Part shown: positions 1 to 12,800 of the stretch, piece after piece
How the letters are laid out: the number at the start of each line of letters is the position of its first letter
Position numbering within the stretch: position 1 is the stretch's first letter
From: Paracentrotus lividus
Lineage: Eukaryota > Echinodermata > Echinoidea > Camarodonta > Echinidae
Length of the DNA: 64,000 nucleotides
Direction of reading: 5' to 3'
NCBI GenBank assembly: GCA_940671915.1
Contig: CALNVZ010003426.1
Coordinates: 22,897,896 to 22,961,895, forward strand
The notes under the pieces: model-generated
Databases searched by the model: none
What the model was told of the DNA's origin: nothing
What the model saw: only the letters and a program-made list of their open reading frames with translations
Position numbers and translations under genes: made by a program

Positions 1-762
1 ACGCAAAATACGTTACAACGATTACTTTCTAAATGAGTATATAAATTATTAAATTAAGTTTTTTTTGTACCGTATTAATTATATCTATTGTTTCTTATGA
101 AATACTGCAATTTTAAACAGAATAAAGACACAAAATCCTCGTTGTTTTACACAGTCATAAGTTAATGCGAGCTCATGGTAGGTTTGTGATATATCGAAAA
201 CTCGAAATTGACATGTCTGTAATAGTACTGTGAATATAATTAGTGATTTTATATATGATTTTAAATGTGATGCAGTTTTAACCATATTTTCCTTTCATTA
301 TATCCACTATAAATAAAAATATTGGGAATATTTCGTTTTCGATTCACCAAAATATGCCCAAGCTTTACTATGGGCCTCCGGAACCTTAATGCTGCCTTGA
401 CCCTGCAGTTGCGCTTGGAGTCATGCAGGTTATGAGCATACCGAGCCTTGAAATGTATGATTCAAGGGAAGTTATATCTCCATAATACTATTTGTATAAT
501 ATGAATCTTAGATCAATTCTAAGTTTGCGATCAATGTTAAACTTAGAAGCATATTCAATAGGTAATGCAGAGCATAACTTTCACCAGTCAGCGGTGTATT
601 TCATAATAGGTTGACATGATTTTGTACCAAATATGGTATAATGTACCAGAATAGTGATATGCCTGCAAGGATTTACATCAAATTCATTCTGTTGGATAGT
701 GGTATATGCATGTTGTATATATATTTAAAAATAATCCATTCTCCCTTTTTAACGAACTTTAG
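1..762. other. Left-edge non-coding sequence, probably RPTP intron
   Basis: AT-rich DNA upstream of the first recognisable phosphatase exon. I see no coding segment, transmembrane helix or repeat structure that I can support. The ectodomain and membrane-spanning exons of the receptor phosphatase are expected further left, outside the window. Confidence 0.5.
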
Positions 763-1003
763 AGAAGAAGTTCGGCATCGGTTAAACCAAAACCAACCCC
801 AAACCGCGACCAGGAGTGTTTCCAAGCGCTCAATCATGTCTGAAGACCTGTCACAATCTCAAGATAGTTTGGATGAGCTTGATGTACTATCGTCCAGTAA
901 GCAACAGCTATTGTCTAGGGAACGTGACCCAATCCCAATTTCTGAGTTTCGTACCCTCGTGGAGCAGAACAGATATACGACTGTATTCCATGACGAGTTC
1001 CTT
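763..1003 (+). CDS. RPTP exon: juxtamembrane segment
   Basis: Follows an acceptor at 761-762 and is read from 764. About 80 residues, with an acidic, Ser-rich stretch (SQSQDSLDELDVLSSS) and then PIPISEFRTLVEQNR and FHDEFL, the usual lead-in to a D1 phosphatase domain. The perfect donor GTGAGT begins at 1004. A weaker donor GTATTT at 1008 would instead keep frame with the next exon. Confidence 0.8.
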
Positions 1004-4000
1004 GTGAGTATTTAATCAAGCATGGTGTGGCGTTCGTTTCTAACAAATTTATTAACAATATAACATAGATGACAATGCATTCATTCATAATAATATAATA
1101 TGTATATATTATAATGTGGTGTTCATTCACATGTGTTACCATATTCAGAAACGGTACTCGTTCGTTTGTTCAAAAGTCACCCTGCTAACTATAAGTAAAA
1201 TATCACTCCAGTGTATTTAAAAGAGCTGTTTTGGTCTTTTTCTTACGAAGAATACCACAATGAAATGGCCACAATGATTGCTTTCTACATGGCCTCTACA
1301 GTGGAAATGTTACTGCCACATCAGAGTGATAACGAGTAATAAGTTTTATTATCTTACAGGCCTTACCAGAAGCAATATCTACCCACAGGCCGTTGCAGAG
1401 AAGAAGATTAACTTCGAGAAGAACAGATACAAGAATATCCTTCCATGTAAGTAAAATACAAAGCACTTTTTGGATTAAGACACGTTTAAAAGGACCGTTA
1501 GTTACACGTTTATTCCAGCACTTTTAACTTAATTACTCTTGTTCCCATACATTAGATATTCGAATAGAGCACCCTTTCTTCTTTTTTTTTCGTTGGGCAT
1601 AAGAATGTTCACGAGATTTTTGGGCAAAAAGTGACCTTTATTTGTTTCTGGCTTTATTACGAGTAATTTACACCCGATATGTAGCCTTAAAATGGTATAT
1701 TATAACAACGCAGGCTTAGAATATCGTAAATCACCAAAGTGATACGAATTCTAAAAAGCCTTATGCGCTGATGATGCACATTAATCATTAAAATTACGGT
1801 TAAAATTATTCAAACACCAAGCTCATTTAAATGATTTTAGTTGTTTTCATTCAGTTGACCATTTAAATGCCGATAAAATAGTTGGAATGTCTACAAAGTT
1901 CATTCATTATGCTTTAAAAACTAAATAATATAGTCATGCTTTTGGAACTCGCCCCCCTCTTGCCCTAATTCGCGTTACGCGACCAATTGAAAAAAAAAAA
2001 ATGCGCTTATCTGGATCAAAGTGTTATAATGTTGAAAATATTAAATCTCTTCTTACAAAAATATACATTTTTTGAAAGGAATTTTCTTGGGAACTTCAAA
2101 AAGGGAATTTATAATAAGGTAGAGTCAAGTAGTAACATCTTATGTGGGGATTTGTAAAATCATTTTCACTTTTTTTTTGTTGGGTATATATTGTAATTAT
2201 TATATAGGAAATTATACTACATGATTATGAGTGCAGTGGAAAAAGACTTCGAATAGAAAATAAAAACGAAAACCTTATTTATGTCTTTTTTAATTGTTCA
2301 TATGACAGATGATTCATCGAGGGTTAAACTAGAAATCATCAATGACGACCCTGATTCAGAATACTTCAATGCATCATACATACCGGTAAATAAAATTGGG
2401 TTGGAAACCATACATTTAATTACATTTCAAATCACGGTAATCTAAGTGTGTTTGAAACGTATAGGCATATCTTTACCTTTTCTTAGGAGGAGGTTCATAT
2501 TTATACTCATAAGTAAGTATTGCGAAGTAAATATCTTATTAGAAAACACTTACCGATGATCCCGAACCATGGACCTAATTGTGACCAGCGCCCTTCACCA
2601 ATGTGACACCATGTCTTCCCGCACATAATATGGATTAATGATGTTTTCCATTTTAATAAATCACTCTTACCAACTTTTAAAGTATACCTTAATTCCATGT
2701 AAAGGTCAAATAAAAATTGAGATATTAAATACACTTTGTTTTGTTTTGCATGTCATCCCTTCAGAGCTTCCAAAATGATCGTGCCTACATTGCTTCACAA
2801 GGTAAATTGATATATTTGACAAACGTGACAAATGTATGATTCTAAAATAATCATGATTTTCTAAAATTATTATGTTGAGTCATGGAAGCGCGAGAATTAT
2901 TCACTCTGGAAGTCTGTATAACAACTACAATCAGCTAAAGATAGATATAATCATGTAGATTTCATGACTATACCGGCATACTGCATTGGGTTAGGGCGTA
3001 TAGAAACGTTTTTTGTTTTTAATGACAAGGCTTCCAAATTTCCAAATGATTAATAAGGCAAAATAAATATTCTTCAGCATTGAATTGAATCTGAACGTGT
3101 TATGATTATGTTAAGGATTACAATTATTTGCTAGTCAGTTGCTGAAAAGTTGAAGATGAATACGAGGTGATATAACTGTTTAAATATTTTGATATGGGTT
3201 AAAAAGAAAAACATTTTGGTAATTGAAGGACCGAACAAGGCTTCCATGGATGATTTCTGGAGACTGATATGGCAGGAGAATGTAAAAACCATCGCAATGA
3301 TAACCAAACTTCAAGAAGGAACAAAGGTGTGTATAATTATTGGCATCATCCAAACTAAATAAAAAGCTTACTAGGCTATATAAGGCTCTGCAAAGATCAA
3401 TTACCACATCCATGTATATTGAAGGTCCTTGTCGCCCCTATGGTAATATACCCAATTTCACAGTTTTAATGTTCTTGTATCAATAGATTTTAAATCCAAG
3501 TTGGAACATTAATCATTATACCAAACGCAAGTGAAAAATATAATGCACGACGTCTAGTTTTCTTTTGAGCAAAACAGGTGCAATGCTGATTTACTTAAAA
3601 CTAGGATACAATTCATGCTTCCATTGCGAAGCTTACCGATAATTTTTTTTTTGTGCTATACATGGTCTAATCCCCCTCGCTTAATGTTTGATTTCACTTA
3701 ATTGGTTTGTGTAATATAAATGCCATTCATACTTTTAAACTTGATCATGGTTTACAATGTGAATTAAGAACTAAATTTTGAAACTTAAATTATACAAAAC
3801 GGTTACAGCGTAAACAAAGCTTGATAATGATTTGTTCACTCTTATTAAGTTATGTTCTCCGTTTATGTGATCATCATCTTTTCTTTTCTTAAAGTATCTT
3901 ATTTTCCTTATCAATTTTCTTGATATATCAATAGTTCTTCTCTTTTTTATTGTTTGTTTCACACCAGCTTTCTTTATATTTTCTTATGGGATTCATTAGG

Positions 4001-6692
4001 ATTTTCCTCTCTTCCCATGTGTTATTTATTGGTCTTCTCTTTTAATTTAACGATATTTATTTTGTATTATATATGTATTATATTATTACGTTGTCTCTTA
4101 AAATTAAGATTGAGAATTTGCATTGGCATGCAGTCAATGAATGAAATGAAGTTTAAATATTCTTCTTACCTTACCAGATTAAATGTCGTCAATATTGGCC
4201 AGGCTCGACTCCAATGACCTTTGGAGAGATCACCGTTGAATTGGGATCCGTCACCAAATGCACTGAAGGAGTAAAGCGATCGATGATCCTCAAGAGGGTA
4301 ACTGCATGCACAATTCATATATAGACAAAAAACCAATGTCACAGCATTTTCATAGTCTCTTTACACATCTATGAGTTGTCTACCATACTTGGATGCATGA
4401 ATGTTTGATCTTTATATATGAGCCGTAAAAGAAAAATGTATATATATTACAATAACATTCACAAAAAAAAAAAAATGCCAATGGATGTTTTTTTTTCTAT
4501 TTTTTTTTTTTTGGTTACATTATTAAAAACAAAATGTATACTACACTTATACAAAAACAAAAAAAAAACAAAAAACAAAAAAAAAAGGAGGAAATTTTAC
4601 AGAAAGACAAATACAGAATCTTTCTGTTTATTTTTATAACGGGATTTTTCTATTTTTTTTTTATTTTTTTATTCATTTATTTTTTTTTTGCAATTCAACA
4701 GAACAGGTCTGTTTATTTTTTTCTAAAGGAAAAAAAGACTTGTTAAATGAAATTGTAAAATTTCATACCCCATATACAATTTTTTTCCATTTTACTGTAA
4801 ATTGTGTTAACAGAGTTTCGTACCCCATATACCAATTTTCTGTAATTTGACTGTAAATCGTGTTTAAAAAAATGCAGACCGGACCGAGAAATGAAAACCA
4901 AAATTACATATAAAACGAAAGCTAATATTTCTTCATAATACAACAATTCCCAATTTAAGCATTTTTATCTTCCATCTACAAAGTATTTCATTAAAAAGGT
5001 GATCGAACCTCAACCAGGCCATCCCTCCCAAGTACTCGAAAAAGTATCCCTATTATAATGGCGCGGCTGATGACGTCAAAAAATGTTAACGGAATGCTAC
5101 ATGCTAAATGCTGAATGAATTTGCCCTTTCATTTCATAACAATAGAATTCTAGCACACATGAGGTCTATTGTTCTGACATAGCAATACAAACGTGTTTTC
5201 TAAAGGCGAAACCCAATCATGCCTGGCAGTAGCATTCCCTTAAACTTCTTTGACGTCATCAACCGCGCCATTAAAATAGGGGTAACTTTTCGAGTATTTG
5301 GGAGGGATGGCCTGGTTGAGGTTCGATCACCTTTTTATGAATACTGTTATGAAAATTGAATTTATTTTGGGGGGTATTTATGTTATACGCCTACTTAGCT
5401 TTCAATCGATGTAAGGTTGTATTTACTCCGTCAACGGTCTTTTACAATCGTGTAATAAGATTACAGGTGTTCTGGAGACTCTGGTGCGGGAATTTTTCTG
5501 CTTTTTTTTCAGGATAAAAAAATACAGAATCATTCTGTATATTATTATAACGGGAGATTTTCTGCAGTTTAACGGAACAGGCCTGTTTTTAAAAAAGGGA
5601 AAAAGTCTTTTGTTACAGGAAATTTGTAAAGTTTCATACCCCATATACCAATTTCCTGTAATTTTACTGCAAATTGCCCAGTATAATTACAGGTGTTCTC
5701 GAGATTCTGCTGCAGGAAATTTTCTGTTTTTTCAAGGAGAAATTTTCTAACAGTGTACATGAAATATTTATATATACATGTATATGTATGTTAGCAAAAT
5801 CAATATATACTATTTTAAACACATATCGGACACGAAAATATTACAATTTTTATGCAGGTAAGCATCGTGACAAGATGTATTGGCTTTAAAGGTAGTATCA
5901 TCCTTTTTCACAAATTGCGAAAACTAATGCATCTTGGCATAACTGTAGAATATGATCGACCTATACTGTCTATTCAATCTTACTGTCATAGGTTGCCTAG
6001 ATCAGTAATACGAAACGAAAATCTGACTACCAATCTGACCAGCTCTCCATCAACATAGTTGATATTACAGCGCGTGCAGTATGGACCACACACAGCAATA
6101 TACACACGGCGCATCAGCGTGCATTATTCTCTGCGCTAACTGTCAGCGGTTCGCACCGTACGGTATATTTTTCGAGGTTCGAAAAAATAGGAATGAATTT
6201 TGATAATCGCAATATAATGACAAACATACACATTTGAGCTTAATCATGTTGTGGGAAGATATAGTCATTGGTATACTACTATATCCTCTCAAAAACTAGA
6301 AATTTAATATTTTTGCCTGCAAAAGGCTGACACTACCTTTAAATGAAATTGGTTTTCATGAGCGTTATGATTTATTTTTTCTTTATTTTTTGACAGTGCC
6401 ATTTGTTTATGAGGGATGTTATTTATAAAGAATTGGGGTGTTTCTGTAATCCAATCATTTTATTCATATACTATTCAGATTTGTTTTTTCTCTCTAAACG
6501 GTGAATCGATAGGCCTATTCTTTGGTTTGGTAGGCCTATAGTTTAACATTATAAGTAAATCAATATAAGTAAATCACATCGTCTTTTTGAAATGCTCTGA
6601 TGTCATTTCGTGATCCTCTTCAGAATGTGCTTTTTGAAATCGTATACGATTGATATTTAGTTTATTATTAATGTCATTATTATTATTATTAT

Positions 6693-6758
<66 letters not shown>

Positions 6759-6761
6759 CAT

Positions 6762-6814
<53 letters not shown>

Positions 6815-9800
6815 TCAATAGTACTATTAAAAATAATTGCAGTAGGACAGGAGCAGTAGTAATTATGACATTTGTAATGAGATTTTTCAAGAGTGTCCAA
6901 GGGCTTCGAAGCCAGGGGTGGGGGCTCGAATGGCTTCAGTCCCAACTTTTTTTCTAAAGCCCCCCCCCCCCTCGCCCTTCAAAAACGCTCCGTGGTCTCT
7001 AGTTAGTCAACTGTGGAGATTCAATAGTCTCTTAATTTTATCCTTATTTCAAAAGGGAAAGGATATTCATGATATTAGGATCGTAACCCAGTTCCATTTC
7101 ACTGAATGGCCAGACAGGAAGGTGCCGAAGAACACGTCAACTCTACTGAAGTTTATCTCAGAGGTGAAGAATAATCATGGACAACATGACGCCCCAATAC
7201 TGGTCCACTGCAGGTCATTATCATCATAATTTATTTCCCCTATTAACTGTTATACTGTATATTCCTTCCTTCACAAGTGCCTTTTGTCTGAGACTTTGGC
7301 AATAAAGGCTTTCTACTTGTATCTTTGCTGGTTTGAAGTGTGATGATAGATCTCCATATACTCTCCCTCCCCGCGATTAAAAATCGAATCATTGTTAACA
7401 CAGGCAATTTAATTTGTTTGCCAGTAGTACAAATAATATTACAGGGAAAATGTCAACGAGCTTTCCAAATACCCTAAGAACAATTGTCTTGGGAAATATG
7501 TGTCCCATAAGATTTCAAGTGAGTAGCTTTGGCGTTTTGATTCCTAGAGTTTCGGGAAAAATTTACATGAAATGTTGATTTGATGGACTTTTCCATGAAA
7601 TGAAATATCGTGGCATATGTAGGCTGCAACCTGATGGTGTGGGTGCTTTAGATACCTATAATATCACCAAATGTGAACACAGCAAACTGCGGACGAGGTG
7701 AAAAGCTGCGCTAGAAATGTTTTAGACAAGCTAAGTAGGTCCTATTTTCTAAGCAATTACAAAATGTTTAATATTTCCCTCCTGAATAGAAAAGAGTTTT
7801 AACAGTTGATATTTTAATTGGACGAAAAATCCTTTCAGTGGGGTGGGGCGCAGGCTTAAATTAAATTTATTGTTTAAGCAAAAATACTTTTCATTGCAAA
7901 TCTTATTTATACATGTTATAAGGGGGACGTCACTTAACACGGGTCGGCCATGCCAACTGTTTGTATTTTCCCAGGTCGGGATGGGGGAGGGGGGGGGGGT
8001 GGACAGAGACCAATATAATCGATTCTTTTTTTTTTTTTTTTTTAAGTTACGCGTCTAGGCGGGGCAGCAGGCCCGCCGTGTTTACCCTCGTATTTGCGCC
8101 TTGTAGTAGTACTAGTATACTAGCAGGTATATCAATTGGGATTATTACTAAAGACCTACATGTATTTTCATCAACTAGTGCTGGCGTTGGTCGGACAGGA
8201 GTGGTTCTGAGTATTGACAGTGTCGTAGCGGAAGCAAAGAGAACCGGTATGGTTGATATCTTTGGTTTCGTGTCTAAGATGAGACAACATCGACCGTTCA
8301 TGGTACAGACGAAGGTAAGTTTCAATTTACCCTTTATCATTCTACACTCTGGAACGCACTCCCTCTCCAGCTCAGAAGTGTCACCAACTACTGCAATTTC
8401 AAATTTCAATTGAAAACACATTTGTTCCAATCAACATGAATTATCTGTAATTGTTGTTAATTTCTTACCTGTATTGCATATAACATAATCTTGTTATATC
8501 GTTTTGATGCATATAATAGTTATATATAATAGGTAATAACGACAAGCATTGTATTGTAATTATATTCCATGATTGATATTAACTCTGCATGTATCATGTC
8601 TGTGTAAAATATAACAGTTCTAGATTTTGACAGTACATAAAACTCTTTGAAGTCCTAACTTTATAGGGTACATGCAGGTAATATGGGCCCCCTAAGCTCA
8701 TTTGCATAATTTGCATAAAATTACGAAATGACACACAGTCTAATCTTTGTTTATATGAATCAATGACTACTGCTCTAACTTTTATTGTGAAGAAAAACAA
8801 TTATCACCAACCCCCCTGTCTGCAATATTCAAATGTTGACGTCATTACCAAAGTGCCCATATTACCTGCATGTGCAGGTATATGGGCACATGTATTTAAT
8901 GTACATTTTAAAAACTACAATTACTCTACCATGTCTGAATTTGCTTGAAATGTTGAATATCATTAACTTTAAGATATAATTTGAAATTATAAGACCCTTC
9001 AGTAAAAACCTTTGACTATATATTTCATTGTTATGTATTTTGTATATTATTTCTTTTTTTAATATTATTTAAAATTATTTTCATTATACAAGTCAATATA
9101 GGCCTACAATAAGTTATTTATATTAATTACATACTGTGAATGTACCCCCCCCAAAAAAAAAAAATCGTAGCAAAGAAATTGATGCCTCATCCAATACTAA
9201 GTACCAGAATCATTTAAAAACTACAATTACTTCTGCCATGTCTGGAAATTGCTTGAAATGTTGAATATCATTAACTTTAAGATATAATTTGAAATTATAA
9301 GACCCTTCAGTAAAACCTTTGACTATATATTTCTTGTTATGTATTTTGTATATTATTTCTTTTTTTTAATATTATTTTAAAATTATTTTCATTATACAAG
9401 TCAATATAGGCCTACAATAAGTTATTTATATTAATTACATACTGTGAATGTACCCCCCCCAAAAAAAAAAAAAAAAAAAAAAAATCGTAGCAAAGAAATT
9501 GATGCCTCATCCAATACTAAGTACCGAAAATCATTTCCGCCATTTTGGATGTCCCATATTACCTGCACTAATGTTGCTGTGTCAGGCAGGCATTCAAGTG
9601 CCAACATTGCACCCCTTACTAAAACAAATTGACCTGTACACGCTAGTATGATCAAAATGAAACTATAAGCTTACTAAATATACAAAACAATTGAGGTTAC
9701 CCCCTCAAACAATCTTTCACCATCACATTTCTGTGAAAATCAAATTTTACAATCAGGGTAAAAAGTGCCGTAAATTTTACCTACCTTGTTGGTTTTCAGT

Positions 9801-12800
9801 AATTTTCTCAGAGAAATTTCGGCATCAGATGCTCTCACGACGATATATTTTCGTATACAGTTCATATGAACAACATTATGGGCTCACACCGGTTCACCGG
9901 TCGACGGTCACGCCATGATTTTGCTCAGGTGGCCATATTACCTGCTAGCCCATATTACCTGCATGTACCCTAATGCAAATCCTGTTTAATTATTATCATG
10001 TAATAAGTTTAAGTTTATAAAGTTAAATCTAATAATTTAAAGGAATGCCTAAATAACAATAATAATTTGATGGAACACAAACTCTTTCTCAATTCAATGA
10101 TAAATGTTTAATTTGTAATGAAAATCATGTTTAATTATAATCCTGTTTATAAGTTATATTATAAGAATGTTAAGTGACAATATATTTGTATATGCCATAA
10201 TCAGATAAATTCTCACATGCGCCAGGAGTGTCAATTCTGACAGACATGGCGCGGTGTAAGTTTTCAATATTATTATTATTATTATAAGTGTTTAAAGGTG
10301 TTAAGAAGCGCGAAAGCAATCCCTGAAAAGAGACAGTGTCCCATACACTGAAAAGATAACTTGTCAATTGACAAATATAAATTGTCATTTAATGTGGTTT
10401 AATTAACAAATAATAAATTTGTCATACCAAAATTTTGTCATTATAGATTTGTCATGCACCATAACATGACGAATTTTAATTTGTCATGAAAAGTGTCTAA
10501 TTTGACAAACCTTTTTCAAAGTTTGTCATTGCAACATTTTAATTCCTCATTCTCATTTTTCAATTTGTTTTTTTCATTCATCAATTTGTACTGCATTTTG
10601 ACGTTAATTTGTCATGTAACAGTCAGAAAACACACCTGTAATGAACAAACAATACAGATAGTTAATATTTTTGTCAGTTTTTAATAGAACCTCGAAATTC
10701 CTGAGGAAACAATTCAAAATACATCAAATTCCAGTCAAAACTTGCCAGCAAGTAACATTTTATAAAATATTTACTTAGTTTATTTACTTAGAAGAGAGCG
10801 CCAGTACGCTGCCTTCAAAACATCGCTCAGGATGCAGCCGCTCGACCTGCCTGGCCAGGCCCGAAGAGCACCCGGATATCCCGAACCTTGGGGGTCGTGC
10901 CTTCGGCACCCTACCAAGCGGGTCTCGCTCCCTATCTAAAGTAAATATATTTACCTTTTTCGATCTACTCAAGGCCTTGCCTCGCCAGCTAAATCCGGCG
11001 ACCGGCGAGTGATTCGAAGACGCTGATTATGTGCGGGGTTCCCAAACTGTCTTCAGGAGCTAAATTTGTCATGCATTTTGCGTCAACAAATTGATTTGTT
11101 TTTCAGCAAATAATTTGTTTATAATTCGTTTATGGCCGACTTTAAAATCGTCATTTCTACATTGACTGCGAAGAGGATTTGTCAATTACGGTTGCGAAGA
11201 GTCGTCCACGCAAAAAATCAGTCATGCGCAAGTTTGTTTTTGTCAACACCAGTTGAAACTTTGTAATAGTGCTCGATCAATTTTTATGTATACTACCAGA
11301 GTTTGTCATTTCACAGTTATATCGCAAAACAAATTATTTTACCCGATTGACGAATTAATCTGGCCTTGTGGACAAAGTTATCTTTTCAGTGTAGTGTTAA
11401 CAACAATGTTAAACATATTCAAACATTGGCGTGCTGCAAATAACAATTTCACATTATGAGGGAATGAATTCATAGTCTGAATCAGAAAGAACAATACCAC
11501 TTTTCATGGTAGATAAGCTGTTTGCCTTCTTTTAAAACGTTATGATCCGTCTCTGCCAACCATGGCAATAATTTTATTACTCAAAATCATGAAAAAAAAT
11601 AAGAATACGTTTACACAGTTATATTAATAGGAACAACAGTAATATATTTCCTTTCTGTTTTCATATATTATATTTATAGTATATTTATAGATGTTCAAAT
11701 TTTCTTTTTGATCTTATATCAGCCTTCTCAGTACATCTTAGGTTGAAGGAGCAACACAAGCTAAGTGTACGTGTTTGTACTTAAAGCCGGAGCATTTTTT
11801 CTTCTTCTTTTGAAGTGCTTTGGTAAAGTAGCCACAGCCATAGTAAAAGGGTATTGATAGAAAATGCCTTTTAGCAAAACATGGATGTTTTATCCTGTAT
11901 TGTAAGCCAATGACCAAATGGTATAGGCCTACCTTCGTTCGACATACGGCGGATTTGTCTAATGTACAAGTTTCCGTCTTTGATACATCTGGTTATAGAA
12001 TGCCGCAAAGAACGTGCAGGAACGAGGGCAGATATTTGGGTAATCCACCTTTTGTTTAGCATGATGTATTAATTATGATTCCTATTTTATTTGACGATTC
12101 AAGGAGCAATATGAGTTCTGTCTACATGGCTGTACTTGAAGCTCTGCTTGCAGGAGATACTGGGATTCCCAGTCTGCTATTTCACTTCTAGTCTGGCAAA
12201 GCTCAAAAGGAAGCAAGATCGACCGAAGGAAAACGTTCAGAACTCGCTAAACAGTTCGAGGTATTACTCAGAATATTATTTATCGGCAATGTTAGGAATA
12301 TTCAATGTTTTATTCTTTATATTTATATGCAGTAATTGCTTCTTTGGTAATGAACACAATAACACTTTATGTGGGACTCCCAACGTAATCATGAAAATAT
12401 TAGTTAATTATGTTTTTTTTCACTATTACTTCACTAACTTATTACTCGTTATAAAATATACATATAAAATAATGATATATGTATTAGGTAGTGGAAGATA
12501 ATGCAATGAAAATATGTCAGTTTACTTGATTAATACAGATTAAGTCCCTAAAGCTAGTTTTTAGGCAGTAAAAGCATATTACTATAGATTCTAAAATACA
12601 CATACCATCTTTATGTCAACATTTTGTTCTTTTTGCAGATTTGATGGTCGTATGCCCAGAACCCTCCGGCTCCATGATCAGAACAGGCACGATGACAGAA
12701 AATCGCTCTAAGAGTCGATATGGCAACAGCGTTCCAAGTAAATGATAATGAATTACAATCTTAGAGTTATAAACCGAGTAAATAAACGTGAATAATATAT

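Noticed and set aside
5310..5340. tRNA B-box-like GGTTCGATCAC
   Set aside because: It is part of the MITE terminal repeat; no A-box or cloverleaf found around it.
6574..6945. Poly-Thr, poly-Val and poly-Leu reading frames
   Set aside because: All are translations of the (TAG)n microsatellite in different frames.
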